From positions 16,911 through 80,910 of the forward strand of contig CAZWSX010000029.1 in assembly GCA_964636985.1 (NCBI GenBank): a stretch of DNA of 64,000 nt, written 5' to 3'. The first letter of the stretch is position 1. Each line of letters begins with the position of its first letter. This DNA is from CAZWSX01 sp964636985 (GTDB lineage Bacteria; Planctomycetota; Planctomycetia; Pirellulales; Pirellulaceae). The notes under the pieces were generated by a model. That model was not told where the DNA came from, made no database searches, and worked only from the letters and a program-made list of their open reading frames with translations. Below are positions 53,096 to 61,670 of this stretch, piece after piece. The position numbers and the translations under genes are program-made.

Positions 53096-53214
53096 TAATC
53101 GATTGCTGATTGCTGATTGCTGATTTGTGAAGTGAACATCATCACTCCCTATCTCCCCCTCACCCCATCTCCCTTTCTTCCCTCTCCGGTCCCTCCGGGT
53201 CTCCGCGGTGAAAT
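53096..53214. repeat. Dispersed repeat B, copy 3 (inverted)
   Basis: Read on the minus strand this copy starts CACCGCGGAGACCCGGAG, then a purine-rich arm (GGGAGATGGGG) and the core GATGATGTTCACTTCACAAATC. The right arm seen in other copies is missing; instead, three tandem GATTGCT units lie at 53101-53121. The copy sits between the ABC transporter and the CDGSH gene. Confidence 0.7.
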
Positions 53215-53222
53215 CCTGAAGC

Positions 53223-53465
53223 CTAACCCAGCTGCACAGTCGGCGGATCGGTGGGCTTGTTGACGCGCTCCACGCTTTGGAAGTTTGCTGCTTTGTGGCT
53301 GCCATCGCAGAAGGGTTTGCGACTTGAAGCCCCGCAGCGGCAAAGCGCGATCACCGGCTTATCGGTCGGCATGGGGAACTCATTCCCCTCAGCGTCGCGG
53401 AGGATGCAAGGTCCTTCGATCACGAGCGGGCCGTTGTCTCGCAGTCGCATCTTGGTTTCAGACAT
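53223..53465 (-). CDS. CDGSH iron-sulfur domain protein
   Basis: The 80-residue protein carries the CDGSH motif CRCGASSRKPFCDGSH, whose three cysteines and one histidine bind a [2Fe-2S] cluster. The N-terminal half (GPLVIEGPCILRDAEGNEFP) matches single-domain bacterial members. They are thought to work in redox or iron-sulfur homeostasis. The gene lies 48 bases downstream of msrA on the same strand, so both may be part of an oxidative stress operon. The start is ATG 53465. Confidence 0.93.
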   Translation of the reverse strand: MSETKMRLRDNGPLVIEGPCILRDAEGNEFPMPTDKPVIALCRCGASSRKPFCDGSHKAANFQSVERVNKPTDPPTVQLG

Positions 53466-53513
53466 GGTTGGATCCTGTTGTTGGCAAAGGTGAACTCAAA
53501 TGGAACGATGCGA

Positions 53514-54056
53514 CTACGCTTCGGGCTGCACGATCGCCTGATACTTAGCGCGAATCTTGCAAACCTTCGGGTACGACACACCTTGGATGTAGCCCTGGTC
53601 GGGGTTCGCCTGAGCGTAACCTTGGTGGTAGCCTTCGGCTGGAAAGAACTCCACCAGGGGTTCGAGCGACGTGACAATCGGGCTAGGAAATTTTTTGGCG
53701 GCGTTCAACGCGGCGATCTTGGCTGCGGCGGCCGCTTTTTCTTCTTCGCTTTGATAGAAGATCGCCGAGCGATACTGCGTGCCCACATCCGCGCCTTGGC
53801 GATTGAGCGTCGTCGGATCGTGCGCGTCGAAGAAGACATCGAGCAAGCGATCGTACGAGATGACGCTCGGATCGTACGTTATCCGGATCACCTCGGCATG
53901 TCCGGTGGTTCCCCTGCAGACGGATTTATAGTCGGCCGTCGCTTTGCTTCCTCCGGCGTAGCCGCTGGTGACGTCGCTGACCCCCTTCAGGATTTCGAAG
54001 GCAGCTTCGGTGCACCAAAAGCAACCCCCGGCAAAAACGGCGGTGGCGGAACTCAT
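53514..54056 (-). CDS. msrA: Peptide methionine sulfoxide reductase MsrA
   Basis: The 180-residue protein has the MsrA active site VFAGGCFWCTEAAFEILKGV, in which C12 is the catalytic cysteine of GCFWC, followed by VTSGYAGG and the conserved GHAEVIRITYDP block. It reduces methionine-S-sulfoxide in proteins and depends on thioredoxin. No msrB is nearby. The length is normal for a single-domain enzyme without signal peptide, so it acts in the cytoplasm. The start is ATG 54056. The CDGSH gene follows. Confidence 0.96.
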   Translation of the reverse strand: MSSATAVFAGGCFWCTEAAFEILKGVSDVTSGYAGGSKATADYKSVCRGTTGHAEVIRITYDPSVISYDRLLDVFFDAHDPTTLNRQGADVGTQYRSAIFYQSEEEKAAAAAKIAALNAAKKFPSPIVTSLEPLVEFFPAEGYHQGYAQANPDQGYIQGVSYPKVCKIRAKYQAIVQPEA

Positions 54057-54299
54057 AAGAGGTCTCCGGGAAAAGCGAGCATCGCATCAATACAGGGAAC
54101 GCGCGGCACGTTTCAATGTAATGGCGAGAACGCGATCGGCACGAGTGGGGTGAATCCACTCCTTCAGAGGCCAGATCGATGGGCGACGTTACGCAAAACG
54201 AGATCAACAAGACGCTATGTCTTGACTTTGTGGCGAGCGAAGATTCCACTGGGAGACAGGCTCTTTGGAATCGGTTGAGCATTGGTGGGAGAGTTTGCG

Positions 54300-55147
54300 A
54301 TGTCGCGATTGGTTCGATGGTTCGCCGTAGTCGCTTTGCTTCTCAGTGTGCGGATGCTCACGGCTCAGGAGCCGGCCCCTACCGACGAGACTCGGACCGA
54401 CGAGGAGACCCGCGGCAAGATCGCTTTCGAATTGGTTTCGAAAGCGGCCGATGGGTTCGACATCGAGACCAGCGGCGCCAAGCCGGCCAAACTGAAACGA
54501 GTGGAAACGCCGCTGCTTCGCTGGTCGAATCCCGAGGCGGGTTCGATCCACGGAGCCGTCTTCGTATGGACCGTCGACGATCGCCCGCAACTGGTGGCTT
54601 CCGTTTTCAAATGGTTTTCGCCGAAAACATTTCTGGATGCGGAGGTCCATAGTTTGAGCGAGCAACCTCTCGTCGCCAAGCAAGGGGCGAACGCGGCGTG
54701 GAATACGGGCAACCAGGGCGTCAAGTTCCAGCGACTCGAAGGAACGCCGAGTCCGGCCGATTCAGCCGTTCGCCGGCTCGCGCAAATGCGCACGATCATG
54801 CGCGCGATGACCGCCAGCGAAACGACGCGCGACAAACAGAAGATCGATTTGCGGCTGATGGAAAAAAGCCGCTTCACCGTTATCAATCGCCCAAGGCGAA
54901 CATCGTCGATGGCGCGCTCTTCACGTTTGTCCGGGCGACCGATCCCGAGGTCTTTGCCCTGATCGAAGCAAAACAGGTAGCCGAGGACAGCTTCTGGCAA
55001 GTCACGTTCGCGCGGATGAATAGCTTCGCAATGAATGTGAAGCAAGGAGACAAGACGCTTTACGAAGTGGACGAACTTCCCTGGGGCGTCGTTTTCGACT
55101 GCAAACAGGTGTACAACATCGTGCGGGTCAGCGAAGGAAAAGAATAA
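54300..55147 (+). pseudogene. Secreted hypothetical protein gene interrupted by a frameshift
   Basis: The frame opening at ATG 54300 (GGGAGAG upstream) encodes a signal peptide (WFAVVALLLSVRMLTAQ) and about 187 residues of good coding sequence up to RLMEK near 54866. It then becomes unlike protein. The coding sequence continues in the -1 frame from the same point (KPLHRYQSPKANIVDG...) to TAA 55147, ending VYNIVRVSEGKE. The switch is at a run of six A residues (54862-54867); a seventh A would restore one protein of about 282 residues. The break may be a real mutation, an assembly error or slippage. I do not recognise the family. Confidence 0.8.
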
Positions 55148-55173
55148 GCCGGCGCCACGCTTCTAGAATCGTC

Positions 55174-55494
55174 ATGGATCAAGTCGAACCACCTGTTTCC
55201 GTCATTCGCCGCAACGACGAAGGCTTTTTGGACGTGGTGTGGCGCGACGAGCATCGCAGCGCCTACTCGCTGTACGACCTTCGCTGTGCGTGTGCCTGCG
55301 CGGGGTGCGTGCACGAACTGACAGGCCAGCCCCTTCTCGACCCCGCGTCGGTCCCGCGCGACATTAAAGCGAACGAACTGAGCCTGGCAGGCAACTACGC
55401 GCTGCGGATTGCCTGGAGCGACGGCCACGACTCGGGCCTCTACACGTGGCAGCGACTGCGGGAATTATGCCCGTGTGAGGCGTGCCGGAGCTAG
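55174..55494 (+). CDS. DUF971 (GBBH-like N-terminal) protein
   Basis: The 106-residue protein matches the DUF971 family: LDVVWRDEHRSAYSLYDLRCACACAGC, LSLAGNYALRIAWSDGHDSGLYTW and a C-terminal LCPCEACRS. The Cys-rich pattern suggests metal binding; the domain also occurs at the N-terminus of gamma-butyrobetaine hydroxylase. Stand-alone members have been linked to iron-sulfur protein assembly, but the function here is open. The gene follows the broken gene by 26 bases. The start is ATG 55174. Confidence 0.88.
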   Translation: MDQVEPPVSVIRRNDEGFLDVVWRDEHRSAYSLYDLRCACACAGCVHELTGQPLLDPASVPRDIKANELSLAGNYALRIAWSDGHDSGLYTWQRLRELCPCEACRS

Positions 55495-55669
55495 GCTCCA
55501 GGCTCCAGTTATCTTCGGCTTTACTTGCGACCCGTTGAGGTGGTTTTTGTGTGCCGCCTTCGCGGGTCACGTTCCGGATACATTACGAACACCCCTCGCA
55601 GTAGGGGATTTCTTTAAGAAATGCTTGCCGAAGCGGCTTTCAGCCGAACAATATCGACGCTTCCAGAAT

Positions 55670-55685
55670 ATTACGATACCGTAAT
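55670..55685. promoter_or_regulatory. Inverted repeat upstream of the SulP-carbonic anhydrase gene
   Basis: ATTACG and CGTAAT form perfect six-base arms around ATAC, 42 bases before the GTG start. Size and place suit a regulator operator. No function is demonstrated. Confidence 0.35.
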
Positions 55686-55727
55686 GTTCGATCCTCCCGT
55701 CGATGCCTATGCTTTGGAACTGAAAAC

Positions 55728-57992
55728 GTGCCTGACAATCGAACGAATCGCCCCCCCAGCTTGCTTCGCGATCTCACGGCCGGGGTCGTGGTCCTTTTGG
55801 TTGCCATTCCCCTTTGCTTGGGAATCGCGCTCGCGTCAAAGGCCCCTTTATTCTCGGGGCTCGTTTCGGGCATCATCGGCGGCATTGTCGTTGGCTGGAT
55901 GAGCAAGTCGCAAACCAGCGTGAGTGGCCCTGCTGCAGGCCTGACGGCGGTCGTCATCGCTCAAATCACCGAACTCGGCTCGTTCGAGACGTTTTTGCTC
56001 GCCGTCGTCCTTTCGGGAACTATCCAGATCGTCTTCGGCCTGATTCGCGCAGGCAACATCGCCGCCTTCTTTCCCAGCAGCGTGGTGAAAGGGATGCTCG
56101 CGGCGATCGGCGCGATCTTGATCCTTAAACAGATTCCGCACCTTTTGGGTCACGACATGGACCCCGAAGGGGACTTTGCCTTCAGCCAGCCCGACTCGGA
56201 AAACACGCTTTCGGAACTGCTGCGGATCTTTGGCGATTACCACGTCGGTGCGGCGGTAATCGGGTTCACGTCGCTGGCGCTGATTGCACTGTGGGAGAAC
56301 TGGCAGCCGCTCAAACGGACGAAGATCCCCGCACCGCTGGTGGTGGTTTTGGTGGGTGTCGCCATGGCTTGGGCGTTTCAATACGCCGGCAGCACCTGGT
56401 CGATTCAACCCAACCACATGGTCAACGTCCCCATACTTTCGGACGCGAAGTCGTGGTCGGAGGCCTTCCGGTTTCCCGACTATTCACAGTTTCTCAATCC
56501 GAAGGTCTATTTCGCAGCCACGACGCTGGCGATTGTCGGTTCGCTCGCGTCACTGCTCAACATCGAAGGGATCGACAGGCTCGACCCGAAGCAGCGCGTG
56601 ACACCACCCAACGAAGAACTGGTAGCGCAAGGGGTCGGCAACATGGTGGCGGGGATGCTCGGCGGCATTCCCATTGCATCGGTCGTGGTCCGCGGGTCGG
56701 TGAACATCGACGCGGGCTCGGAGTCGAAGCGGTCCGCGATCTTCCATGGCATCTTGCTGGCGATCTTCGCCTTGTTCCTTCCGCAAGTTGCGAATTTGAT
56801 TCCGCTGTCGTGCCTGGCGGCGGTGCTCCTCGCGACGGGTTACAAGCTCATTAGCCACGACATCTGGCAGCGGATGTGGCGAGAAGGGGCTTCGCAGTTT
56901 CTGCCTTTCGCCGTAACCGTATTCGCCATTGTTTTCTCCGACATGCTATTTGGTATCGGCATCGGCATGGCGACGGCCGTCATCTTCATCCTGGCCAGCA
57001 ACTTCCGCCGGCCGCTTAAGATGAACATCGAACGGCACTTGGGAGGCGATGTGATCCACATCGAACTGGCCAATCAGGTGAGCTTCCTCAATCGAGCGGC
57101 TATCGAGAAGGCGCTCAATGCCGCACCGCCAGGCGGCCATGTGATGCTCGATGCGACCAACACCGTTTACATCGACCCCGATGTGAAGAGCTTGATCTAC
57201 GAGTTTCGCGAGACCAAAGGACCCGCGCGGGGTGTGCGCGTCAGCCTGCGGGGCTTCCGCGACCTGAAGGACGACGTTCAATACGTCGACTCCAGCACCC
57301 GTGAGCTCCAGGAAAGCCTGGCGCCAGCGCAGGTGCTCGACATTTTGCGCGACGGGAACGCGCGTTTTCGAAGTGGCAGGCGTTTGACGCGCGATTTAAA
57401 TCGCATGCTCAACGCCACGGCGACCTCGCAGTATCCCTTCGCCGTTGTTTTGAGCTGCATCGATTCGCGCACGCCGACCGAGTACATCTTCGATCTGGGA
57501 CTAGGCGACGTCTTCAACATTCGGATCGCGGGCAACATCGTCAGCCCCGGCGTTTTGGGAAGCATCGAGTACGCTTGCGCCGTCGTCGGCGTCAAAGTCA
57601 TCTTGGTGATGGGCCACACCCGGTGCGGTGCCGTGACGGCGGCCGTGAAGTTGCAAGGTTCCCCCGAGTCGGTCGAGTCGGCCACCGGCTGCCAGCACTT
57701 GGACGCCGTTTTGGAGAACGTCCAGGCCGCGATGCCGCCTGTTTCCTCATTCGTATCGAGCAGTAATGGCTCGGGTAAAGGCTCGGAGGAAGAACAGCAG
57801 CAGTGGGTTGACGAAGTCGCCCGGCGGAATGTGCTCCATTCAGTGCAGGGCATCCTGAACCAAAGCCGCACCATCAAGAGATTGGCCGACGAGAACCGCG
57901 TTACGGTGGTGGGCGCGATGTACGACGTGAGCCGAGGGGAGGTCGCGTTTCTGACCGAGGTTGATCGGCCAGTGGGCGCACTCGTTACGTAG
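55728..57992 (+). CDS. SulP/SLC26 family anion transporter fused to beta-carbonic anhydrase
   Basis: Residues about 10-430 form a SulP transporter with ten or more spans (LTAGVVVLLVAIPLCLGIAL, VSGPAAGLTAVVIAQI). A STAS-like domain follows (IELANQVSFLNRAAIEKAL, HVMLDATNTVYIDPDV). From about residue 535 the protein is a beta-carbonic anhydrase with zinc ligands C577 (in CIDSRTP, also D579/R581), H630 and C633 (GHTRCGA), so the active site looks intact. Such fusions are thought to move bicarbonate and interconvert it with CO2 at the membrane. The start is GTG 55728. The gene is monocistronic as far as can be seen; an inverted repeat lies just upstream. Confidence 0.95.
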   Translation: MPDNRTNRPPSLLRDLTAGVVVLLVAIPLCLGIALASKAPLFSGLVSGIIGGIVVGWMSKSQTSVSGPAAGLTAVVIAQITELGSFETFLLAVVLSGTIQIVFGLIRAGNIAAFFPSSVVKGMLAAIGAILILKQIPHLLGHDMDPEGDFAFSQPDSENTLSELLRIFGDYHVGAAVIGFTSLALIALWENWQPLKRTKIPAPLVVVLVGVAMAWAFQYAGSTWSIQPNHMVNVPILSDAKSWSEAFRFPDYSQFLNPKVYFAATTLAIVGSLASLLNIEGIDRLDPKQRVTPPNEELVAQGVGNMVAGMLGGIPIASVVVRGSVNIDAGSESKRSAIFHGILLAIFALFLPQVANLIPLSCLAAVLLATGYKLISHDIWQRMWREGASQFLPFAVTVFAIVFSDMLFGIGIGMATAVIFILASNFRRPLKMNIERHLGGDVIHIELANQVSFLNRAAIEKALNAAPPGGHVMLDATNTVYIDPDVKSLIYEFRETKGPARGVRVSLRGFRDLKDDVQYVDSSTRELQESLAPAQVLDILRDGNARFRSGRRLTRDLNRMLNATATSQYPFAVVLSCIDSRTPTEYIFDLGLGDVFNIRIAGNIVSPGVLGSIEYACAVVGVKVILVMGHTRCGAVTAAVKLQGSPESVESATGCQHLDAVLENVQAAMPPVSSFVSSSNGSGKGSEEEQQQWVDEVARRNVLHSVQGILNQSRTIKRLADENRVTVVGAMYDVSRGEVAFLTEVDRPVGALVT

Positions 57993-58157
57993 CGGGAATT
58001 GATTCCGAGCCAGTTTGCCTAGCTTAGCCACCGCTAGCACAGCGCGCTCTTGCATCGCCCTATCTTCGTCGCTTAGGCTGCTTCCACCGATGGTGCTGGC
58101 ACGAGGCCGCACTCCGTTATCTCATTTGCACGAACCAAGACGAAGGAGCGTCTCCCG

Positions 58158-60266
58158 ATGGGTCCCTTTTTCGACCAACCTGGATCGGGGCGTCCTTATT
58201 TTTCCCGCCCGCAGCTGGCGCGCGCAACGCCCGGCGTCTCGCTTCCCGTCGATGATGCCGAGGCCGACCAAATCGACTGCGCGGTCGCACGTTCCCGGGC
58301 CTGGTTGCTAAGCCAGCAAAAAGCCGACGGGCACTGGTGCGCAGAGCTGGAAGGGGATTCGATCCTCCAGAGCGAGTACGTCCTGCTGCTGGCCTGGATG
58401 GGACGTGAAGAGAGCGGAAATGCGCAAGCTGCGGCGAGACGGTTGCTGGCCACCCAGTTGCCCGAAGGTGGTTGGGCCATGTACCCCGGCGGCGACATGG
58501 AGATCAGCGGCAGTGTGAAAGCCTACTTCGCGTTGAAGCTGTGTGGTTACGATGCAGCCAGCGAACCCTTGGAGCGCGCCCGCGCGGCGATTCTGGAAGC
58601 AGGCGGCGCCGACGCGGTGAATAGCTTCACGCGGTTCTACTTGGCGCTGCTAGGACAGATTCCTTACGAGATCTGCCCGGCGGTTCCGCCCGAGATTTGC
58701 CTGCTGCCAACGTGGTCGCCGTTCAATATCTACCGGATGAGCGCGTGGTCGCGGACGATTGTCGTCCCGTTGTCGATCATGTGGGCCACGAAACCGACCC
58801 GCGAGATTTCGACCGAGCGCGGCATTCGCGAATTGTTCCTTCGCCAACCCGCCGATTGGCCGGCGCTACGTTGCCCTGGTTTGGAGACCGAAAAGGGTTG
58901 GTTCCGCTGGGAGACTTTTTTCCGCCGCGCCGACGCGACGTTCAAAACGCTCGAGCGTTGGAATGTTCGGCCGCTGCGAAAACGCGCCATCCAAACGGCC
59001 AAGCAGTGGATGCTCGATCGCTTTGAAGACAGCGACGGGCTGGGCGCCATCTTCCCGCCGATCATCTGGAGCATCATCGCGCTCAAGTCGCTGGGCTACG
59101 ACGACGAGAGTCCCGAAGTGCAATACAACTTCGATCAGCTCGATGCGCTGATGCTTCGCGACGGCGATCAACTCCGTTTGCAGCCGTGCATGTCGCCGGT
59201 GTGGGATACGGCGATTGCCCTCCGCGCCGTCGCGGCCGTGGAAGAATCGTCTAGTTCGCCTGAGGTTTCGCGATCGGTGTCGCAGGCCATTGATTGGCTG
59301 CTCGACCGCGAGATCAGGGTGAAGGGGGATTGGTCGCAGCGCGTGAACGTCGCTCCCGGCGGATGGTGTTTCGAGTATCGCAACGCCTTCTATCCCGACA
59401 TCGACGACACGATCATGGTTTTGATGGCGCTCCGCGAGTCGGGTGGCGAGGCGCTCGACAAGTATGCCTCGCAACCTGGAAAGAGTTTGCCGGCCGCAGC
59501 GGATCAGGCGAGCAGCGTTTCCGAGGGGCGCCGTCTGGGCGTTCGGCTGACGCGCACCATTGCCGCGGTGGAGCGAGCCAAGGCATGGACGTTGGCGATG
59601 CAGAATCGCGACGGAGGCTGGGGAGCCTTCGACAAAGACAACGATGCCGAGTGGCTGTGCCGCGTGCCGTTCGCCGACCACAACGCCATGATCGATCCCA
59701 GCACGCCCGACATCACGGCGCGCGTCCTCGAAGCCCTCGCGGGCTGGGGAGTGAAGCGCGGGCATTCGGCGGTCGAACGAGCGCTGGCTTACCTGCGTAG
59801 CACTCAGGAAGAGGATGGTGCTTGGTACGGCCGTTGGGGGGTCAACTATATCTACGGCACGTGGCAGACGTTAGTTGGATTGGCTGCCGCAGGTGTCGAG
59901 TCCGACGATAGCATGATGGTCCGTGGTGCGCGCTGGCTGCTCAAGTACCAGCAATCGTCCGGCGGTTGGGGCGAATCGGCCGACACCTACGAGTGGCCGC
60001 AGCTGCGAGGGAAAGGAACAACCACGGCGTCGCAAACGGCGTGGGCACTATTGGGACTGGTCGCTGCCGGTTGTGCGCGATCGGAGGCCGTTGTGCGCGG
60101 CGTGCGTTGGCTCGTCAGCCAACAACAGGCCGACGGATGCTGGAACGAAACGGAGTTCACCGGGACCGGTTTTCCGCGCGTGTTCTACCTTCGTTACCAC
60201 TACTATCCGCAGTATTTTCCATTGCTGGCAATCGAGGCCGTTCGCAAGGCCTGGACGAAATCATAA
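58158..60266 (+). CDS. shc: Squalene-hopene cyclase
   Basis: The 702-residue enzyme has several QW repeats (QKADGHW, QLPEGGWAMYPGG, QNRDGGWGAFDKDND, QSSGGWGESADTYE, QQADGCWNE) and the catalytic DxDDT motif as DIDDT at residues 414-418 (YPDIDDTI). The C-terminus, TGTGFPRVFYLRYHYYPQYFPLLA, is characteristic of the family. It cyclises squalene to hopene at the membrane surface, the first committed step of hopanoid synthesis. ATG 58158 has AAGGAGCG upstream. The hpnH gene follows 58 bases downstream, which adds the adenosyl side chain. Confidence 0.97.
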   Translation: MGPFFDQPGSGRPYFSRPQLARATPGVSLPVDDAEADQIDCAVARSRAWLLSQQKADGHWCAELEGDSILQSEYVLLLAWMGREESGNAQAAARRLLATQLPEGGWAMYPGGDMEISGSVKAYFALKLCGYDAASEPLERARAAILEAGGADAVNSFTRFYLALLGQIPYEICPAVPPEICLLPTWSPFNIYRMSAWSRTIVVPLSIMWATKPTREISTERGIRELFLRQPADWPALRCPGLETEKGWFRWETFFRRADATFKTLERWNVRPLRKRAIQTAKQWMLDRFEDSDGLGAIFPPIIWSIIALKSLGYDDESPEVQYNFDQLDALMLRDGDQLRLQPCMSPVWDTAIALRAVAAVEESSSSPEVSRSVSQAIDWLLDREIRVKGDWSQRVNVAPGGWCFEYRNAFYPDIDDTIMVLMALRESGGEALDKYASQPGKSLPAAADQASSVSEGRRLGVRLTRTIAAVERAKAWTLAMQNRDGGWGAFDKDNDAEWLCRVPFADHNAMIDPSTPDITARVLEALAGWGVKRGHSAVERALAYLRSTQEEDGAWYGRWGVNYIYGTWQTLVGLAAAGVESDDSMMVRGARWLLKYQQSSGGWGESADTYEWPQLRGKGTTTASQTAWALLGLVAAGCARSEAVVRGVRWLVSQQQADGCWNETEFTGTGFPRVFYLRYHYYPQYFPLLAIEAVRKAWTKS

Positions 60267-60278
60267 AGAGCATCACCA

Positions 60279-60304
60279 CGTAGGACGCACAATCCTGTCC
60301 GTCA
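60279..60304. repeat. Dispersed palindromic repeat A, copy 2 (inverted)
   Basis: CGTAGGACGCACAATCCTG followed by TCCGTC is the complement of the copy at 833-860 with few changes. It lies between shc and hpnH, two genes that should be expressed together. Confidence 0.7.
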
Positions 60305-60324
60305 AACAAATAGAAGAGCCTCCC

Positions 60325-61467
60325 ATGTCTGTTCCTGTCAGCCAAATGTGGACGGTTGCCACGTATGTTCTCGGCCGCAAGCTGCGCGGCGTGAAGCGGT
60401 TTCCGTTGGTGCTGATGCTCGAGCCGCTCTTCCGCTGCAACCTGGCCTGCGCCGGGTGTGGAAAAATCCAATACCCGGCCGAAATCCTGCGGCAGCACCT
60501 CACGCCCGAGCAATGTTGGGCCGCAGCCGACGAGTGCGGCGCCCCCGTCGTTTCGATTCCCGGCGGCGAGCCCTTGCTTCACCCGCAGATCGAGCAGATT
60601 GTCGAGGGCTTGGTCGCCCGCAAGAAGTACATCTATTTGTGCACCAACGCGATTCGCTTGGAGGAGGCGCTCCCAAAGTTCCGCCCCAGCAAGTATCTCG
60701 CGTTCAGTGTGCACCTCGACGGCCTGGAAGCGGAACACGATCACGCCGTTTGCCGCGATGGCGTCTTCGACGTCGCTGTCCGCGCCATCCGTGCGGCCAA
60801 GGCGAAAGGCTTTCGCGTCACGACGAACACAACCGTCTTCGACGGAGCCGATCCACAGCGCGTGCGAAAGTTCTTCGACGAGGCGATGTCGCTGGGCGTC
60901 GAAGGGATGATGGTCTCGCCTGGCTATCCCTACGAACTCGCTCCCGATCAGGAACACTTCCTCCGGCGGGAACAAACGGAGCGGCTCTTTCGCGACGTCA
61001 TGAAGGATGCGCCGCGGCGATGGAAATTCAACCAGACCGCTCTCTTTCTGGAGTTCCTGCAAGGTGCGTTCGATCTCGAATGCACGCCGTGGGGGAGTCC
61101 CACGTATAACTTATTCGGCTGGCAGCGGCCGTGTTACTTGCTGAACGAAGGATACGCCAGCACGTATAAGGAACTGCTTGAATCGACCGATTGGGATGCC
61201 TACGGCCGACGAAGCGGCAATGCCAAGTGCCGCGATTGCCTGATGCACTGCGGCTTCGAACCGAGCGCCGTGAACGCCACGTTTAGCTCGCTAGCCGGTT
61301 TGCTGCGAACGATTAAAGTCATGGCGCTGGGGGCAGGTCGCACGCGCGTGGCGGAGCGTAGCAGTTGTTCTTTTTCGACGCCGCGCCCCGCTTCAAGCGG
61401 TGCGACGCAGTTGGTGACGCTGGAGACTGCGCCGCAGCCTGAGCGGCGAGATGAAGTTTCGGTGTGA
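60325..61467 (+). CDS. hpnH: Adenosyl-hopene transferase HpnH (radical SAM)
   Basis: ATG 60325 starts a 380-residue radical SAM protein beginning MSVPVSQMWTVATYVLGRKL. The CxxxCxxC cluster motif is FRCNLACAGCGKIQYP, followed by SIPGGEPLLHPQI. The C-terminus GNAKCRDCLMHCGFEPSAVNATF matches HpnH, the enzyme that attaches a 5'-deoxyadenosyl group to diploptene. It follows shc directly, which supports the call. Long 5' reading frames overlapping shc are not part of the gene. The last 50 residues (after KVMALGAG) are low-complexity, longer than usual. Confidence 0.95.
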   Translation: MSVPVSQMWTVATYVLGRKLRGVKRFPLVLMLEPLFRCNLACAGCGKIQYPAEILRQHLTPEQCWAAADECGAPVVSIPGGEPLLHPQIEQIVEGLVARKKYIYLCTNAIRLEEALPKFRPSKYLAFSVHLDGLEAEHDHAVCRDGVFDVAVRAIRAAKAKGFRVTTNTTVFDGADPQRVRKFFDEAMSLGVEGMMVSPGYPYELAPDQEHFLRREQTERLFRDVMKDAPRRWKFNQTALFLEFLQGAFDLECTPWGSPTYNLFGWQRPCYLLNEGYASTYKELLESTDWDAYGRRSGNAKCRDCLMHCGFEPSAVNATFSSLAGLLRTIKVMALGAGRTRVAERSSCSFSTPRPASSGATQLVTLETAPQPERRDEVSV

Positions 61468-61478
61468 GAGGAAAGAAC

Positions 61479-61668
61479 GAGTGGGAGAGGGGGTGGGGAG
61501 ATGGGGAGTGATGACGTTCACTTCGCAATTCATCAATCTTGAAATGCTGCCCTGCTCCCTTTCTCCTTTGACTCCCATTCCCCCATTCTTCTCTTGTATG
61601 ATCGCACCAACCGCTGACGGACAGGATTGTCCGTCCACTTTTTTCTCTCCTCCGGGTCTCCGCGGTGC
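61479..61668. repeat. Dispersed repeat B, copy 4, with a repeat A copy inside it
   Basis: It has a purine-rich arm (GGGGTGGGGAGATGGGGAG), the core GATGACGTTCACTTCGCAAT, a pyrimidine-rich arm (TCCCATTCCCCCATTCTTCTC) and the terminal motif CTCCGGGTCTCCGCGGTG at 61650-61667. Repeat A at 61616-61636 lies between the arm and the terminal motif. The element fills the gap between the convergent hpnH and lnt genes and ends three bases before the lnt stop. Confidence 0.7.
61616..61636. repeat. Dispersed palindromic repeat A, copy 3
   Basis: The copy reads GACGGACAGGATTGTCC then GTCC, nearly a perfect palindrome (GGAC and GTCC arms around AGGATT). It matches copy 1 over 20 bases and is nested in repeat B copy 4. 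Confidence 0.7.
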
Positions 61669-61670
61669 AA

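Noticed and set aside
53101..53127. Three tandem GATTGCT units, considered as a CRISPR or replication-type iteron
   Set aside because: Three seven-base units without spacers are too few and too short for either; they lie at the edge of repeat B and are better seen as local slippage.
54855..54880. Programmed -1 frameshifting of the dnaX type in the broken gene
   Set aside because: The A run is in the wrong phase for a classical A-AAA-AAG site (codons read GAA AAA AGC), and no clear downstream hairpin was found. Slippage is not excluded but a mutation or assembly error is simpler.
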